A DNA stretch of 64,000 bases from CAWDAQ01 sp963800325. GTDB lineage: Bacteria > Actinomycetota > Actinomycetes > Actinomycetales > Dermatophilaceae. A program made the position numbers and the translations under genes. Below the pieces are notes generated by a model. That model saw only the letters and a list, made by a program, of their open reading frames with translations. It was not told the origin of the DNA and did not search any database. Of the stretch, positions 1-10,838 are shown in pieces. The stretch spans positions 1,116,001-1,180,000 of the forward strand of contig CAWDAQ010000005.1 of the NCBI GenBank assembly GCA_963800325.1, given 5' to 3'. Position 1 is the first letter of the stretch, and the number at the start of each line of letters is the position of its first letter.

Positions 1-825
1 GACCTTGACCGCGTCCCCGCCGAGCGTCGGCACCCGGACGGTCGCGCCGAGCGCGGCCTCGGCGAACGTGACCGGCAGGTCGACGGTGAGGTTGGTGCCG
101 TCGCGGCCGAACACCGGGTGGGGGTCGACGGAGACGGTGAGGTAGAGGTCCCCGGGCGGGCTCCCGGCGTCACCGCCGCCGCCCTTGCCCTTGATGCGGA
201 TCCGCTGCCCGTCCCGCACCCCGGCGGGGATGCGGGTGGTGATCCGGCGTCCCTCGGAGGTGCTCAGGGAGACGGTCGCGCCCTCGACGGCGTCGCGGAA
301 GGACAGCGTCGTGCGGGCCTCGAGGTCCTGGCCGCGGCGCGGGCCGCGCGGGGCGCCGTATCCGGAGAAGCCGCCCCCGCCCCCGCCGAACATGCCGCCG
401 AGGATGTCCTCGAGGTCGGGCTCCTCGGCCCCGGGCCGGCCACCGCGGGGGAAGCCCCCGCCGCCACCGGTGCTGAACCGGACGCGTGAGCCCCCGCCGG
501 CGCCGCCGCCGAACATGTGCGAGAACACGTCCTCGAACCCCGCACCGGACGCCCCGCCCGGGCCGCCGGCGGTGAACCGGGCCCCGCCGTGGGCCATGGA
601 GCGCAGGGCGTCGTACTGCTGGCGCTCCTCGGGGTCGGAGAGCACCGCGTAGGCCTCCCCGACCTCCTTGAAGCGCTGTTCGGCGCCGCTGTCCCCGGGG
701 TTGTGGTCCGGGTGCTCCTTGCGGGCGAGCTTGCGGTAGGCCTTCTTGATGGTCGCCTCGTCGGCGTCCTGGGGGACGCCGAGGATCGCGTAGAAGTCCT
801 TCTCGAACCAGTCCTGGCTCGCCAT
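1..825 (-). CDS. dnaJ: DnaJ-type co-chaperone (C-terminal end cut by window edge)
   Basis: Hsp40 co-chaperone that delivers clients to DnaK and stimulates its ATPase. The N-terminal J-domain (about residues 6-72) carries HPD at 38-40, followed by a Gly/Phe-rich linker with GGGGGGFSGYG-like stretches. The first client-binding domain follows directly; no CxxCxGxG zinc-finger repeats are seen in the 275 visible residues, so it is a type II (CbpA-like) protein rather than a classical DnaJ. The start is ATG at 823-825. It lies 77 bases downstream of grpE on the same strand and is presumably co-transcribed with dnaK-grpE. The C-terminus lies beyond the left edge; hspR is often found there in actinobacteria, but that cannot be checked here. 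Confidence 0.93.
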   Translation of the reverse strand, partial: MASQDWFEKDFYAILGVPQDADEATIKKAYRKLARKEHPDHNPGDSGAEQRFKEVGEAYAVLSDPEERQQYDALRSMAHGGARFTAGGPGGASGAGFEDVFSHMFGGGAGGGSRVRFSTGGGGGFPRGGRPGAEEPDLEDILGGMFGGGGGGFSGYGAPRGPRRGQDLEARTTLSFRDAVEGATVSLSTSEGRRITTRIPAGVRDGQRIRIKGKGGGGDAGSPPGDLYLTVSVDPHPVFGRDGTNLTVDLPVTFAEAALGATVRVPTLGGDAVKV

Positions 826-902
826 GCCGGCGTCCTCCTCTCGTCATCGCCGCCGGTGGGCCCCGCCGCCCCGGCGCCGGGTGGCGCCGGGGCCCGGGAG
901 CC

Positions 903-1534
903 TCAGTCGGGGGTGGCCACCGACACGCGGGCGGGACGGACGACCCGCTCGCCCACGCGGTAGCCGGGCTGGAGGACCTGGACGACGGTGGTGCCGTCGG
1001 CGTCCGAGGGCAGGTCCTCGTTGTCCGGGTCCCACTCGGTGTGCATGAGCGCCTCGTGCATCATCGGGTCGAACGACTCGCCGGGGGAACCGTAGCGCTC
1101 CACGCCGAACCGCCCGAGGGTCTGCTCGAGCTTGTCGGCGATGGCGGCGAACGGTCCGTCGGTGAGGTCCCCGTGCTGGCGGGCGCCGTGGATGTCGTCC
1201 AGGACCGGGAGCATCGCCTCGATGACGTCCGCGACCGCACGCTCCTGCACGGCGGCGCGGTCGCGGTCGACCCGCCGCTTGTAGTTGACGTACTCGGCCT
1301 GGAGCCGCTGGAGGTCGGTGAGCCGCTCCGCGGCGAGGACGGTGTCCGGGTGGACCTCCTCCTCGGTGCCGCCGTCGGGCTGCTCGACCTGCTCACCGCC
1401 GGGGGCGGCCCCCGTCTGCTCGGGGACCGCCTCCTCGGGTCCTCCCGCGGTGGCGCCGGCCGCCTCGGCCTCGACGTCGGCGGGTGCCGGGTCGGGGGCC
1501 TCGGCCGCGGTGGCGTCCTCTCGGGGGGCGTCGG

Positions 1535-1538
<4 letters not shown>
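903..1538 (-). CDS. grpE: GrpE nucleotide exchange factor
   Basis: Cytosolic exchange factor that releases ADP from DnaK. The 211-residue protein has a long acidic, Ala/Pro/Glu-rich N-terminus (to about residue 70), typical of actinobacterial GrpE. A coiled-coil segment starts around LQRLQAEYVNYKRRVDRDR, and the beta-domain contains FGVERYGSPGESFDPMMHEA and ends with GYRVGERVVRPARVSVA. The start is GTG at 1536-1538, which overlaps the dnaK stop codon by four bases (GTGA), so translation is probably coupled. Length and motif order are normal for the family. Confidence 0.95.
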
Positions 1539-3421
<1,883 letters not shown>

Positions 3422-3433
3422 GGTGGTGCTCCT

Positions 3434-3467
3434 TCTGTGTGCCTGAGCGTTCTGTGTGCCTGAGCGT
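3434..3467. repeat. Perfect 17-base tandem duplication in the dnaK leader
   Basis: Two identical adjacent copies of TCTGTGTGCCTGAGCGT (3434-3450 and 3451-3467) lie between the HAIR operator and the dnaK ribosome site. The duplication lengthens the 5' leader. Whether it alters RNA structure or is only a slippage product cannot be told from the sequence. Confidence 0.9.
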
Positions 3468-3520
3468 TCTCGACTCAAGGTAGGCGGCGCACCGCTGCTG
3501 CGCAAATCCAGGGCCGGAAA

Positions 3521-3541
3521 CTTGAGTACACCCCACTCAAC
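3521..3541 (-). promoter_or_regulatory. HAIR operator (HspR binding site) of the dnaK operon
   Basis: CTTGAGT (3521-3527), a 7-base spacer and ACTCAAC (3535-3541) match the HspR-associated inverted repeat CTTGAGT-N7-ACTCAAG with one mismatch at the last base. It lies about 100 bases upstream of the dnaK start. A further half-site, ACTCAAG, sits at 3473-3479. In actinobacteria HspR together with DnaK represses this operon, which gives feedback control by free DnaK. Confidence 0.9.
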
Positions 3542-3679
3542 CCATGGGCCCGCGGTTGTGTTCCCCACCCCACCGACACCGTCCCCGGCCCCGTGGGCGG
3601 CGTGGGTCGCGGGGGACCGAAGTCCCTGGACACGGCGCCGCGGCCGGCCGACACTGGCACCCTCACCCGAGGAGGAGGC

Positions 3680-4000
3680 ATGGCTGCCGCACGCGACGAG
3701 GTCCCCGGGCCGCAGGCCCGGCCGGCGGGGCACGGCGAGGAGGACCGGCTGCGGGCGCTCGCGCTCCGCCGCCTGAAGGCCAGGCGCGAGCTCGGCGCGC
3801 ACGTCCTGGCCTACGTCAGCGTCAACATCTTCCTCGTCGTCATCTGGGCGATGACGGGCGGCGGCTTCTTCTGGCCGGTCTTCCCGATCCTCGGCTGGGG
3901 CATCGGGCTCGCCTTCCACGTCTGGGACGTCGTGGCCCCGGAGCCCGGGGAGCGGCGGGTCGAGGCCGAGATGGAGCGGCTGCGGCGGCGGGGGGCCTGA
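3680..4000 (+). CDS. 2TM-domain membrane protein
   Basis: Small protein of 106 residues. A charged N-terminus with RLRALALRRLKARRELGAH is followed by two hydrophobic segments (about residues 44-60, VLAYVSVNIFLVVIWAM, and 66-85, FFWPVFPILGWGIGLAFHVW), then a charged C-terminal tail. This is the layout of the 2TM domain (PF13239) found in many actinobacterial proteins and at the end of some histidine kinases. The ATG at 3680 follows GAGGAGG directly, which decides the start. No specific function is known. It is transcribed divergently from dnaK. Confidence 0.8.
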   Translation: MAAARDEVPGPQARPAGHGEEDRLRALALRRLKARRELGAHVLAYVSVNIFLVVIWAMTGGGFFWPVFPILGWGIGLAFHVWDVVAPEPGERRVEAEMERLRRRGA

Positions 4001-4040
4001 GACGGTCCCCCGGGCCGCCCGGCCCGGTCGGTCCCAGCGG

Positions 4041-4069
4041 TTGCCCGGGTGAGGCACCCGCTTTACCTT
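4041..4069 (+). promoter_or_regulatory. Probable promoter of the M6 metalloprotease gene
   Basis: A -35-like TTGCCC (4041-4046), a 17-base spacer and a -10-like TACCTT (4064-4069) precede the protease start by about 58 bases. The assignment rests on consensus similarity only. Confidence 0.5.
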
Positions 4070-4126
4070 TCGTCAGGTGCGGCTCTCGCACCGCCGGGTG
4101 TCCGGCACCCCCAGGGGAGGACCATC

Positions 4127-6574
4127 GTGCGCACGACGTCCACGGGCCTGCTCGGCCTGCTCCTCGCCGGCGGCCTGGCCGCAGCCGTCGCCGGGCCCGT
4201 CGGCCAGGCCTCCGCGGGCGCCGCCCCCTCCGGTCCCCCGCCGCCCTCCGGCTCCGCCACGGCGCCCCCGTCCGACGAGCTGCCGAACCCCCTCGCGGAC
4301 AAGCAGCGCGCCCTGCGGCAGGAGGCCCTCACCGACATCCTCTCCGGCTCGCCCGGGACGCAGGTCACCCGGCGCGGCCCGAGCACGGTGGCCAGGGTCG
4401 GGACCGCGCTCGCCGCGCCAGCCGTCGACGCCGCCGGCCGGCAGCAGGCCCCGCGGCGACAGGCGTCGCAGTACGTCGAGCTGAGCCGGCAGAAGACCGA
4501 CCGGATCTTCGTCGTCCTCGTCGAGTTCGGCGACACCCGGCACCCGGACTACCCCGACAAGGACACCGACCCCGCCACCCCGGGGCCGACCGTGTTCGAC
4601 GGGCCCCGGCACGACGCGATCCCGAAGCCGAACCGGAAGGTCGACAACGCGACCGTCTGGCAGCCGCACTACGGCCGGAAGCACTACCAGGACCTCTACT
4701 TCGGCACCGGCGGCGCCCCGGGCTCCGGCGGGAGGCCGGAGTCGGTGCGGCAGTACTACGAGCGCCAGTCCTCCGGCCGCTACAGCGTCTCCGGCGCGGT
4801 GACCGACTGGGTGCGCGTGCGCTACAACGAGGCGCGCTACGGCCGCTCCGGGGACACCGCGGGGACCGACCCGGCGGTGTGCGCCGGCATCGTCTGCTCC
4901 ACCACGTGGAACCTCGTCGACGACGCGGTCGACCAGTGGGTCCTCGACCGGGAGGCCGCCGGGCGGACCCGGGCCCAGATCCGCGCCGAGCTCGCGACGT
5001 TCGACAGGTGGGACCGCTACGACCACGACAACGACGGCAACTTCAACGAGCCGGACGGGTACATCGACCACTTCCAGATCGTCCACGCCGGCGGGGACGA
5101 GGCCGACGGCGACCCGCAGCAGGGAGAGGACGCGATCTGGTCCCACCGGTGGTACACCCAGACCACTCCGATGGGCGGCGGCGGGCCGGCGGGCAACCCC
5201 ATGGGCGGCAGCCAGATCGGCGGCACCGGGTACTGGGTCGGGGACTACACGGTCCAGCCCGAGAACGGGGGCGCGAGCGTCTTCGCCCACGAGTACGGCC
5301 ACGACCTGGGCCTGCCCGACCTCTACGACACCGCCGGCGGCGACAACGGCGTCGAGTGGTGGTCGCTCATGGCGCAGAGCCGGCTCAGCGCCCGCGGCGA
5401 CCGGGCGATCGGGACCCGCGTGGGCGACCTCGGCGCGTGGGAGAAGCTCCAGCTCGGGTGGCTCGACTACGCCGTCGTGCGCCCGGTGCAGGGTCGCTCG
5501 CTCTGGCTCGGGCCGCACGAGTACAACTCGACCCGGCCGCAGGCGGTCGTCGTCGTGCTGCCGAAGAAGACGGTGACGACCCCGCTGGTGCCCCCGCGCA
5601 CCGGCAGCTCGTCGTGGTGGAGCGGCTCCGGGGACGACCTCGACGCCACCATGACCCGCCGCGTCACCCTCGCCGCGGGCACCTCGACACTGCGCATGCA
5701 GGCCCGGTGGGACATCGAGGACTGCGGCGAGGCCCCCTGCGACGACGCCTACGTCGAGGTCGACGACGGTTCCGGGTGGCGGGCGGTGCCCGGCTCGATC
5801 ACCCGGCCCGGCGGGCACAACGGGATCGTCGGGACCTCGAAGGGGTGGGTGCCGGCGACGTTCGACCTGTCGGCGTACGCCGGGAAGACCGTCGGGCTCC
5901 GGCTGCGGTACGTCACCGACGGTGCGCTGGGCGGGCTCGGGTTCTTCGCCGACGACGTCAGCGTCGTCTCCGGGGGCAGCACGCTGTTCACCTCCGGCGC
6001 GGAGTCGGGCACCGAGGGATGGACCCTCGCCGGGTTCACCGCGGCCGGGTCGGGGCTGACGAGGTCCTACGACGACTACTACCTCGCGAGCCACCGCGAC
6101 CACGTCTCGTTCGACTCCTACCTGCGCACCGGGCCGTACAACTTCGGCTGGGCGAAGACCCGGCCGCGGTGGGTCGAGCACTTCCCCTACCAGGACGGGC
6201 TGCTGCTCTCCTACTGGGACACCTCGCAGCGGGACAACAACACGAGCGAGCACCCGGGCGCCGGGCTCGTGCTCCCGGTCGACGCCCACCCCCGCCCACG
6301 GGTCCGGCTCGACGGGCAGTACTGGCGCAGCAGGGTCGCCGGGTACGACGCGCCGTTCTCGACCGAGCGGTCGGACTCCTTCACCCTCCACGTCGACGGC
6401 CGGGCCAACCTCGTGCGGGGAAAGCAGGCCCAGCCCCTGTTCGACGACAGCCGGGCCTACTGGTACCCGCAGACCCCCGACACCGGCGTCAAGGTGCCGG
6501 TCAACGGGGTCGACATCAAGGTCCAGCGCCACCGGGGGACCGACCTGCGCGTGAAGGTCCACCAGCGGCGCTGA
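4127..6574 (+). CDS. Secreted M6 (immune inhibitor A-type) metalloprotease
   Basis: Zinc endopeptidase of about 815 residues, predicted to be exported. The GTG at 4127 follows AGGGGAGG and gives an Arg-containing signal peptide (VRTTSTGLLGLLLAGGLAAAVAG). The catalytic motif HEYGHDLGLPD lies at residues 388-398, the HExxHxxGxPD signature of family M6. A glycine-rich PMGGGGPAGNPMGG loop precedes it. Downstream (about residues 500-640) is an accessory segment with DDAYVEVDDGSGW and GLGFFADDVSV that resembles the jelly-roll domains of InhA proteins. A longer in-frame start at 4049 would add 26 residues before the signal peptide and is less likely. The role is probably digestion of external protein. 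Confidence 0.92.
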   Translation: MRTTSTGLLGLLLAGGLAAAVAGPVGQASAGAAPSGPPPPSGSATAPPSDELPNPLADKQRALRQEALTDILSGSPGTQVTRRGPSTVARVGTALAAPAVDAAGRQQAPRRQASQYVELSRQKTDRIFVVLVEFGDTRHPDYPDKDTDPATPGPTVFDGPRHDAIPKPNRKVDNATVWQPHYGRKHYQDLYFGTGGAPGSGGRPESVRQYYERQSSGRYSVSGAVTDWVRVRYNEARYGRSGDTAGTDPAVCAGIVCSTTWNLVDDAVDQWVLDREAAGRTRAQIRAELATFDRWDRYDHDNDGNFNEPDGYIDHFQIVHAGGDEADGDPQQGEDAIWSHRWYTQTTPMGGGGPAGNPMGGSQIGGTGYWVGDYTVQPENGGASVFAHEYGHDLGLPDLYDTAGGDNGVEWWSLMAQSRLSARGDRAIGTRVGDLGAWEKLQLGWLDYAVVRPVQGRSLWLGPHEYNSTRPQAVVVVLPKKTVTTPLVPPRTGSSSWWSGSGDDLDATMTRRVTLAAGTSTLRMQARWDIEDCGEAPCDDAYVEVDDGSGWRAVPGSITRPGGHNGIVGTSKGWVPATFDLSAYAGKTVGLRLRYVTDGALGGLGFFADDVSVVSGGSTLFTSGAESGTEGWTLAGFTAAGSGLTRSYDDYYLASHRDHVSFDSYLRTGPYNFGWAKTRPRWVEHFPYQDGLLLSYWDTSQRDNNTSEHPGAGLVLPVDAHPRPRVRLDGQYWRSRVAGYDAPFSTERSDSFTLHVDGRANLVRGKQAQPLFDDSRAYWYPQTPDTGVKVPVNGVDIKVQRHRGTDLRVKVHQRR

Positions 6575-6675
6575 GCAGGGACGGAACCGAGGCCCGGGCG
6601 CTGCGCGTTGACGAGGTGGAGGATCGTCCGCGTCCGGGCACGCGGGCGCGGACGCACGGGCGGAAGGGGATACCG

Positions 6676-7131
6676 GTGGCAGGGTGGCGCACGCGGGGGG
6701 TCCTCGCGACCGCCGCCGTCACGGCACTGCTCGGTGTCGCCGCGTGCGGCAGCGACTCGACCCCGGAGGAGACGATGACGACGAACCGCTCGAGCACGAG
6801 CACGCCGGACGGCCCGAGCAGCTCCTCGAGCCCGTCGGAGCCGGGCTCCTCGACCTTCCCGCCGCCGACGCGGACGACGTCCGCTCCACCGACCGAGCCG
6901 AGCGAGTACCGGCCCGTCGTCGTCGCCGGGACGATCCGCAGCGGGGACGGCGCCGGGTGCCTCGTGCTCGTCGCCGAGGGCACCGGCACGACGTACGCGC
7001 TGTTCGGCCCGAAGGCCGAGTCCCTCCACGAGGGAGAGCGCACCAAGCTGCGCGGCCGGCCGGCGCCGCACAAGCGCGACGCGTGCCGCGCGGACGTCCC
7101 GCTCACCGTGACCGACCTGCTCGCGACCTGA
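6676..7131 (+). CDS. Putative lipoprotein
   Basis: Predicted 151-residue exported lipoprotein. The GTG at 6676 follows GGAAGGGGA and opens a signal peptide ending in the lipobox LGVAAC. A Ser/Thr/Pro-rich linker (about residues 30-75) leads to a small C-terminal domain beginning YRPVVVAGTIRSGDGAGCLVLVAEG and containing ALFGPKAESLHEGERTKLRGRPAP. That is the pattern of small beta-barrel proteins of unknown role; two further Cys residues may form a disulfide. The substrate or partner is unknown. It may be co-transcribed with the protease, about 100 bases upstream. Confidence 0.75.
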   Translation: MAGWRTRGVLATAAVTALLGVAACGSDSTPEETMTTNRSSTSTPDGPSSSSSPSEPGSSTFPPPTRTTSAPPTEPSEYRPVVVAGTIRSGDGAGCLVLVAEGTGTTYALFGPKAESLHEGERTKLRGRPAPHKRDACRADVPLTVTDLLAT

Positions 7132-7132
7132 G

Positions 7133-7151
7133 GCCCGCCCGCGGGGCGGGC
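7133..7151. terminator. Hairpin between convergent genes
   Basis: GCCCGCCC (7133-7140), a GCG loop and GGGCGGGC (7144-7151) form a perfect 8-base stem between the lipoprotein gene and the convergent MFS gene. There is no T-run, as is common for actinobacterial terminators. Confidence 0.6.
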
Positions 7152-7155
7152 GCCG

Positions 7156-8412
7156 TCAGGGCGCCGGTTCCGCCGACCCCGCGGGAGCCTCCTGCGTCCC
7201 GCCGACCGGCTCGCCGAGGCCGAGCGTCTCCTCGGCCCGCAGCCACGGCACGACGGCGAGCACCGCGACGACCGCGGTCGCCGCGAAGGCGGGCGGGTAG
7301 CCCCAGCGGTCCGCGACGAGGCCGATGAGCACCGGGCCGACGATGGCGCCGGAGTCCTGGGCCATCTGGAAGGCGGCCAGCACCTTCCCGCCGCTGCGGT
7401 CCCGGCCGACGACGTCGGCGACGCTGGCCTGCTGCGCCGGGTTGAGCAGTCCCGCCCCGGCACCGGAGACCAGGCACACCGCGAGCAGGACGACGAGGCT
7501 GCCGCTGAGGCCGATGAGGACCATCCCCACCGCGCTGACGACGAGCCCGGCGAGGACGAGGGGTCGCCGGCCGACCCGGTCCGCGCTGCGCCCGGACAGC
7601 TGGAGCGCGCCGGCCATCCCGACCGCCGAGGTCGCCAGCGCCGCGCCGGCGACCCACGGGCCCCCGAAGGTCGCCACCGCGAACTGCGGCAGGATCGCCA
7701 CCCGGACCCCGAAGTTGGACCAGCCGTTGGCGAAGGCCGAGACGAGCGCGGCCCGGTAGGCGGAGTGGGTCACGGCCTCCCGGACCGCCATCGGCGTCGC
7801 GGGCGTGCTGCCCGGCGCCGGGCGGAGCGAGGTGCCGCGGAGGAAGACCCCGACGACCGAGGCGGCGAGCAGCAGCGCGACGGCGTAGACGAGGAACGGC
7901 ACCCGCAGTCCGAACTCGGCGAGGGCGCCGCCGAGCACCGGTCCGGCCATCCCGCCGAGGAGGAACGCACTGCCGTAGACCGACGACACCCGGCCCCGGA
8001 TCGTCGGCGGCGCCAGCCGGACGATGAGGCCCATCGCCGAGACGGTGAACATCGTCGAGCCGATGCCCCCGAGACCGCGGAAGAGCAGGAGCTGGACGTA
8101 GCTCTGGGCGAACGCCGCGGCGCCGGTCGAGAGCGCGACGACGACGAGCCCGACGAGGTAGACCGGGCGCTCGCCGAGGCGGGTGACCAGGGCCCCGCCG
8201 GCCGGGGCGAACACGAGGCGGAAGAACGCGAACGCCGAGACGATGACCGAGGCGGCGGCGACGCCGACGTCGAAGCTGCGGGCGTACTGCGGCAGGACGG
8301 GCGAGACGAGGCCGAAGCCGACGGCGATGACGAAGGCGGCCGCGACGAGGACCCAGATCTCCCGGGGGATGGGCGGTCGTCCGGCCTGAGGTGGGGTGCG
8401 GCGCAGCAGCAT
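7156..8412 (-). CDS. MFS transporter
   Basis: Major facilitator permease of about 418 residues with twelve predicted membrane segments. The first (WVLVAAAFVIAVGFGLVSPVLPQYA) is followed by the loop GGALVTRLGERPVYLVG, the family's motif-A position. A second RVGRRPLVLAGL loop marks the C-terminal half, as expected from internal duplication. The ATG at 8410-8412 gives a short cytoplasmic N-terminus; an upstream start would add 31 basic residues. It is probably a drug or metabolite exporter, but the substrate cannot be read from sequence. It lies downstream of the thiamine-precursor transporter on the same strand, separated by a repeat element. Confidence 0.9.
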   Translation of the reverse strand: MLLRRTPPQAGRPPIPREIWVLVAAAFVIAVGFGLVSPVLPQYARSFDVGVAAASVIVSAFAFFRLVFAPAGGALVTRLGERPVYLVGLVVVALSTGAAAFAQSYVQLLLFRGLGGIGSTMFTVSAMGLIVRLAPPTIRGRVSSVYGSAFLLGGMAGPVLGGALAEFGLRVPFLVYAVALLLAASVVGVFLRGTSLRPAPGSTPATPMAVREAVTHSAYRAALVSAFANGWSNFGVRVAILPQFAVATFGGPWVAGAALATSAVGMAGALQLSGRSADRVGRRPLVLAGLVVSAVGMVLIGLSGSLVVLLAVCLVSGAGAGLLNPAQQASVADVVGRDRSGGKVLAAFQMAQDSGAIVGPVLIGLVADRWGYPPAFAATAVVAVLAVVPWLRAEETLGLGEPVGGTQEAPAGSAEPAP

Positions 8413-8447
8413 GACGCCGTCCACAACACCACAGACCACCGACTTAT

Positions 8448-8514
8448 TGCCCGGTTGGCCGCGTCGACGGGGCTCGGGGCGGCCCCGGCGCGGCCGGACG
8501 GGCACGAAGTGCGG
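8448..8514. repeat. Intergenic palindromic repeat, degenerate copy
   Basis: The right arm (8499-8514, CGGGCACGAAGTGCGG) is identical to the arms of the elements at 26425-26518 and 60436-60529. The left part keeps only TGCCCGGTTGGCCGCG (8448-8463), which pairs with GCGGCCGGACGGGCA (8490-8504) with mismatches. The outer CCGCACTTCG half of the left arm has been lost. It lies between the ykoD-ykoC gene and the MFS gene. Confidence 0.75.
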
Positions 8515-8539
8515 GGTACGGCCCGGAGGGCGCGAGAGG

Positions 8540-10825
8540 TCAGAGGCGGGCGAGGGTGGTGACGAGGACGAGCAGGACCCCGCCGGCGAGGGCGAGCGTG
8601 TCGGCGGTCCGCCACGGCGCCCGGGTGGCCCAGGTGCGGCGGTGGGCGGTGCCGAACCCCCGGGCGTCCATCGCGACCGCGAGCTCGGCGGCCGCGGCCA
8701 GGGTGCGCAGCAGCAGCCCGGTCGTCAGCGCGGCGGCGTGCCGCAGCGAACCGCGCACGCTCCGACCGGGCCCCAGCCCGCGCACCCGGCGGGCCCGCGA
8801 CAGCTCGTGCCAGAGCTCGCCGAGGGAGTCCAGCCGCTGCAGCGCCGCGGACACCGCCACCACCGGGCGCGGCGGCAGCCGGAGCCGCTGCGCGAGGTGG
8901 TCCCCGAGCGCGTCGGGGTCGACGTAGGGCAGCACGACCGCGGCCGGGACGACGAACAGCAGGATCCGCAGCCCCGCCTCGCCGGCGGTGACGAGGTCGC
9001 GGCCTCCGAGCAGCCACGTCGACCACGCGACCGACGCGACCGCGAGCAGCCCGGGCGCGAGCCGGAGCCCGAGCCGGCGCCACCGCCGTCGGGGACCGAC
9101 TCCCGGGCCCGGGGCGAGCAGCCCGATCCCGCCGAGGACGACCGCGACGCCGAGCGCCGCCAGGCTGGCCGCCCACCCCGGCGAGGCCAGGCTCGCGACG
9201 ACGGCGAGGGCGGCCGAGCCCATGAGGGACAGCGGGCCGCAGCGCGTCAGCAGCGGGCGGGCCGGCTCGGGGTCGACGAGCTGCCCACCGGTCGCCTCGA
9301 ACCGGTGGACCCGGTCGGCGCGGGCGGTCACGGCGGGGTCGTGGGTCGCGAGGACGACCGCGCCGCCCCCGGCCCGGACGGCCTCGACGAGCCCGAGCAC
9401 CGCGGCCCACGTGTGCCGGTCCTGCCCCACCGTGGGCTCGTCGGCGAGCAGGACCGCGGGGCGGTGGACGACGGCGGCGGCCAGCGCGAGCCGGCGCTGC
9501 TCGCCGCCGGAGAGGTCGCGCGGGTCGCTGCCGGCGAGCGGGGCGAGCCCGAGCGCGTCGAGGACGGCGTCGGCCCGCTGCCGGGCCTCCTCATCCCGAC
9601 CGAGTGCCCTCGAGGTCGCGAGCACCTCCTCGCGCACGGTGCGGGCGACGATCGTCGAGGAGGCCCACTGCGGGACCCACGACAGCTCGGCGGCGAGCGC
9701 GCCCGAGCCGAGGGCGGCCGGGTCCCGGCCCCCGGCGAGCCGGACCGAGCCGCGGGTCGGCCGGACCAGGCCCGCGAGCGCGAGCAGCTCGGTCGACTTG
9801 CCCGATCCGCTCGGCCCGACGAGCGCAGTCAGCGATCCCGGCGGGCAGGCCAGCGCCGGTCCCCGCAGGGTGCGGCGGACCCGGGTGACGCCGCCCACGC
9901 CCACCTCCCGGTCGACGACGACCGGGTCGGACTCGACGGCCGGTGCAACCTCCCCCTGCGGACCCGCGGCGCGTCCCGGGGACGGACCGAGCAGTCCCGG
10001 CGGGACCGGCAGCGGCTCGGGGTCGGGCGCGCCCGGGGTCCAGATCCCCAGCTCGGCGAGCTGGTCGGCGTGCTCCCGGAGAACCCGCTCCGGGGTCCCG
10101 TCGGCGACGAGACGGCCGGTGCCGTCGAGGACGACCATCCGGTCGACCACCTCGACCCACGGGCCGAGCAGGTGCTCGACGACGACGGTGGTCAGGCCGC
10201 GGCGCTCGGCGACCGCGGCGACGGTGTCGCGGACCCGGGCGGCGCTCGCGGGGTCGAGCATCGCGGTCGGCTCGTCGAGCAGCAGGACGCTGGGGGTGAG
10301 GGCGAGCGCGCCGGCGATGGCGAGCCGTTGGGTCTCCCCACCGGACAGGGCCCGGGTCGGGGTGTCGGGCGGCAGCGCGGAGAGCCCGACGTCGGAGAGG
10401 GCGGCGCCGACGAGCTCGGGCATCGCCTCCCGGGGGATGCGGACGTTCTCGAGCCCGAAGGCGACGTCGCGGCCGACCGTCGAGGCGACGACCCCGGCAC
10501 CGGGCTCCTGGAGGACGAGGCCGACCGTGCCGGGGTCGGCCGAGGGTGGGCGGCCGTCGACGGTGACCTCGCCGGCGAGGGCGCCGGCGTCCACGGTCTC
10601 GAGCAGACCGGCGAGCGCCCGCAGCAGCGTCGACTTGCCGGAGCCGGACGGGCCGGCGAGGAGGAGGCGCTGCCCCGCGGGGACGGTGAGGTCGACCCCG
10701 GGCAGGACGGGCTCCCGGCGCCCGTAGGGCCGCCACGCCAGGCCTCGGACCTCCACCCGGCCGGCAGGCGCGCGCCCGGCTCCCGGCCGCCCGCCGACCG
10801 CGGCGCGGTCCCCGGGTGCCGTCAC
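8540..10825 (-). CDS. ykoD: ECF transporter fusion: two ATPase domains plus EcfT membrane domain (YkoD-YkoC)
   Basis: Single 761-residue protein combining both ATPases and the membrane coupling subunit of an ECF-type vitamin transporter. ATPase 1 has Walker A GPSGSGKST at 58-66, signature ALSGGETQRL and Walker B LLLDEPTA. ATPase 2 has a second GPSGSGKST, the signature DLSGGEQRRLALA and VLLADEPTVGQD. The last 200 or so residues form an EcfT-like membrane domain with LRLPPRPVVAVSAALQRLDSLGELWHEL and an ARG-type coupling region. The start is GTG at 10823-10825, 13 bases after ykoE. Together with YkoE and a TPP riboswitch it should import hydroxymethylpyrimidine or a related thiamine precursor. 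YkoD and YkoC are separate proteins in Bacillus; here they are fused. Confidence 0.9.
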   Translation of the reverse strand: MTAPGDRAAVGGRPGAGRAPAGRVEVRGLAWRPYGRREPVLPGVDLTVPAGQRLLLAGPSGSGKSTLLRALAGLLETVDAGALAGEVTVDGRPPSADPGTVGLVLQEPGAGVVASTVGRDVAFGLENVRIPREAMPELVGAALSDVGLSALPPDTPTRALSGGETQRLAIAGALALTPSVLLLDEPTAMLDPASAARVRDTVAAVAERRGLTTVVVEHLLGPWVEVVDRMVVLDGTGRLVADGTPERVLREHADQLAELGIWTPGAPDPEPLPVPPGLLGPSPGRAAGPQGEVAPAVESDPVVVDREVGVGGVTRVRRTLRGPALACPPGSLTALVGPSGSGKSTELLALAGLVRPTRGSVRLAGGRDPAALGSGALAAELSWVPQWASSTIVARTVREEVLATSRALGRDEEARQRADAVLDALGLAPLAGSDPRDLSGGEQRRLALAAAVVHRPAVLLADEPTVGQDRHTWAAVLGLVEAVRAGGGAVVLATHDPAVTARADRVHRFEATGGQLVDPEPARPLLTRCGPLSLMGSAALAVVASLASPGWAASLAALGVAVVLGGIGLLAPGPGVGPRRRWRRLGLRLAPGLLAVASVAWSTWLLGGRDLVTAGEAGLRILLFVVPAAVVLPYVDPDALGDHLAQRLRLPPRPVVAVSAALQRLDSLGELWHELSRARRVRGLGPGRSVRGSLRHAAALTTGLLLRTLAAAAELAVAMDARGFGTAHRRTWATRAPWRTADTLALAGGVLLVLVTTLARL

Positions 10826-10838
10826 CGGACCGGCCGGG

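Noticed and set aside
3544..6660. Plus-strand frame across the 2TM and M6 protease genes
   Set aside because: Arg/Pro-rich translation in another frame of verified genes; only its 3' part from 6676 is a real lipoprotein gene.
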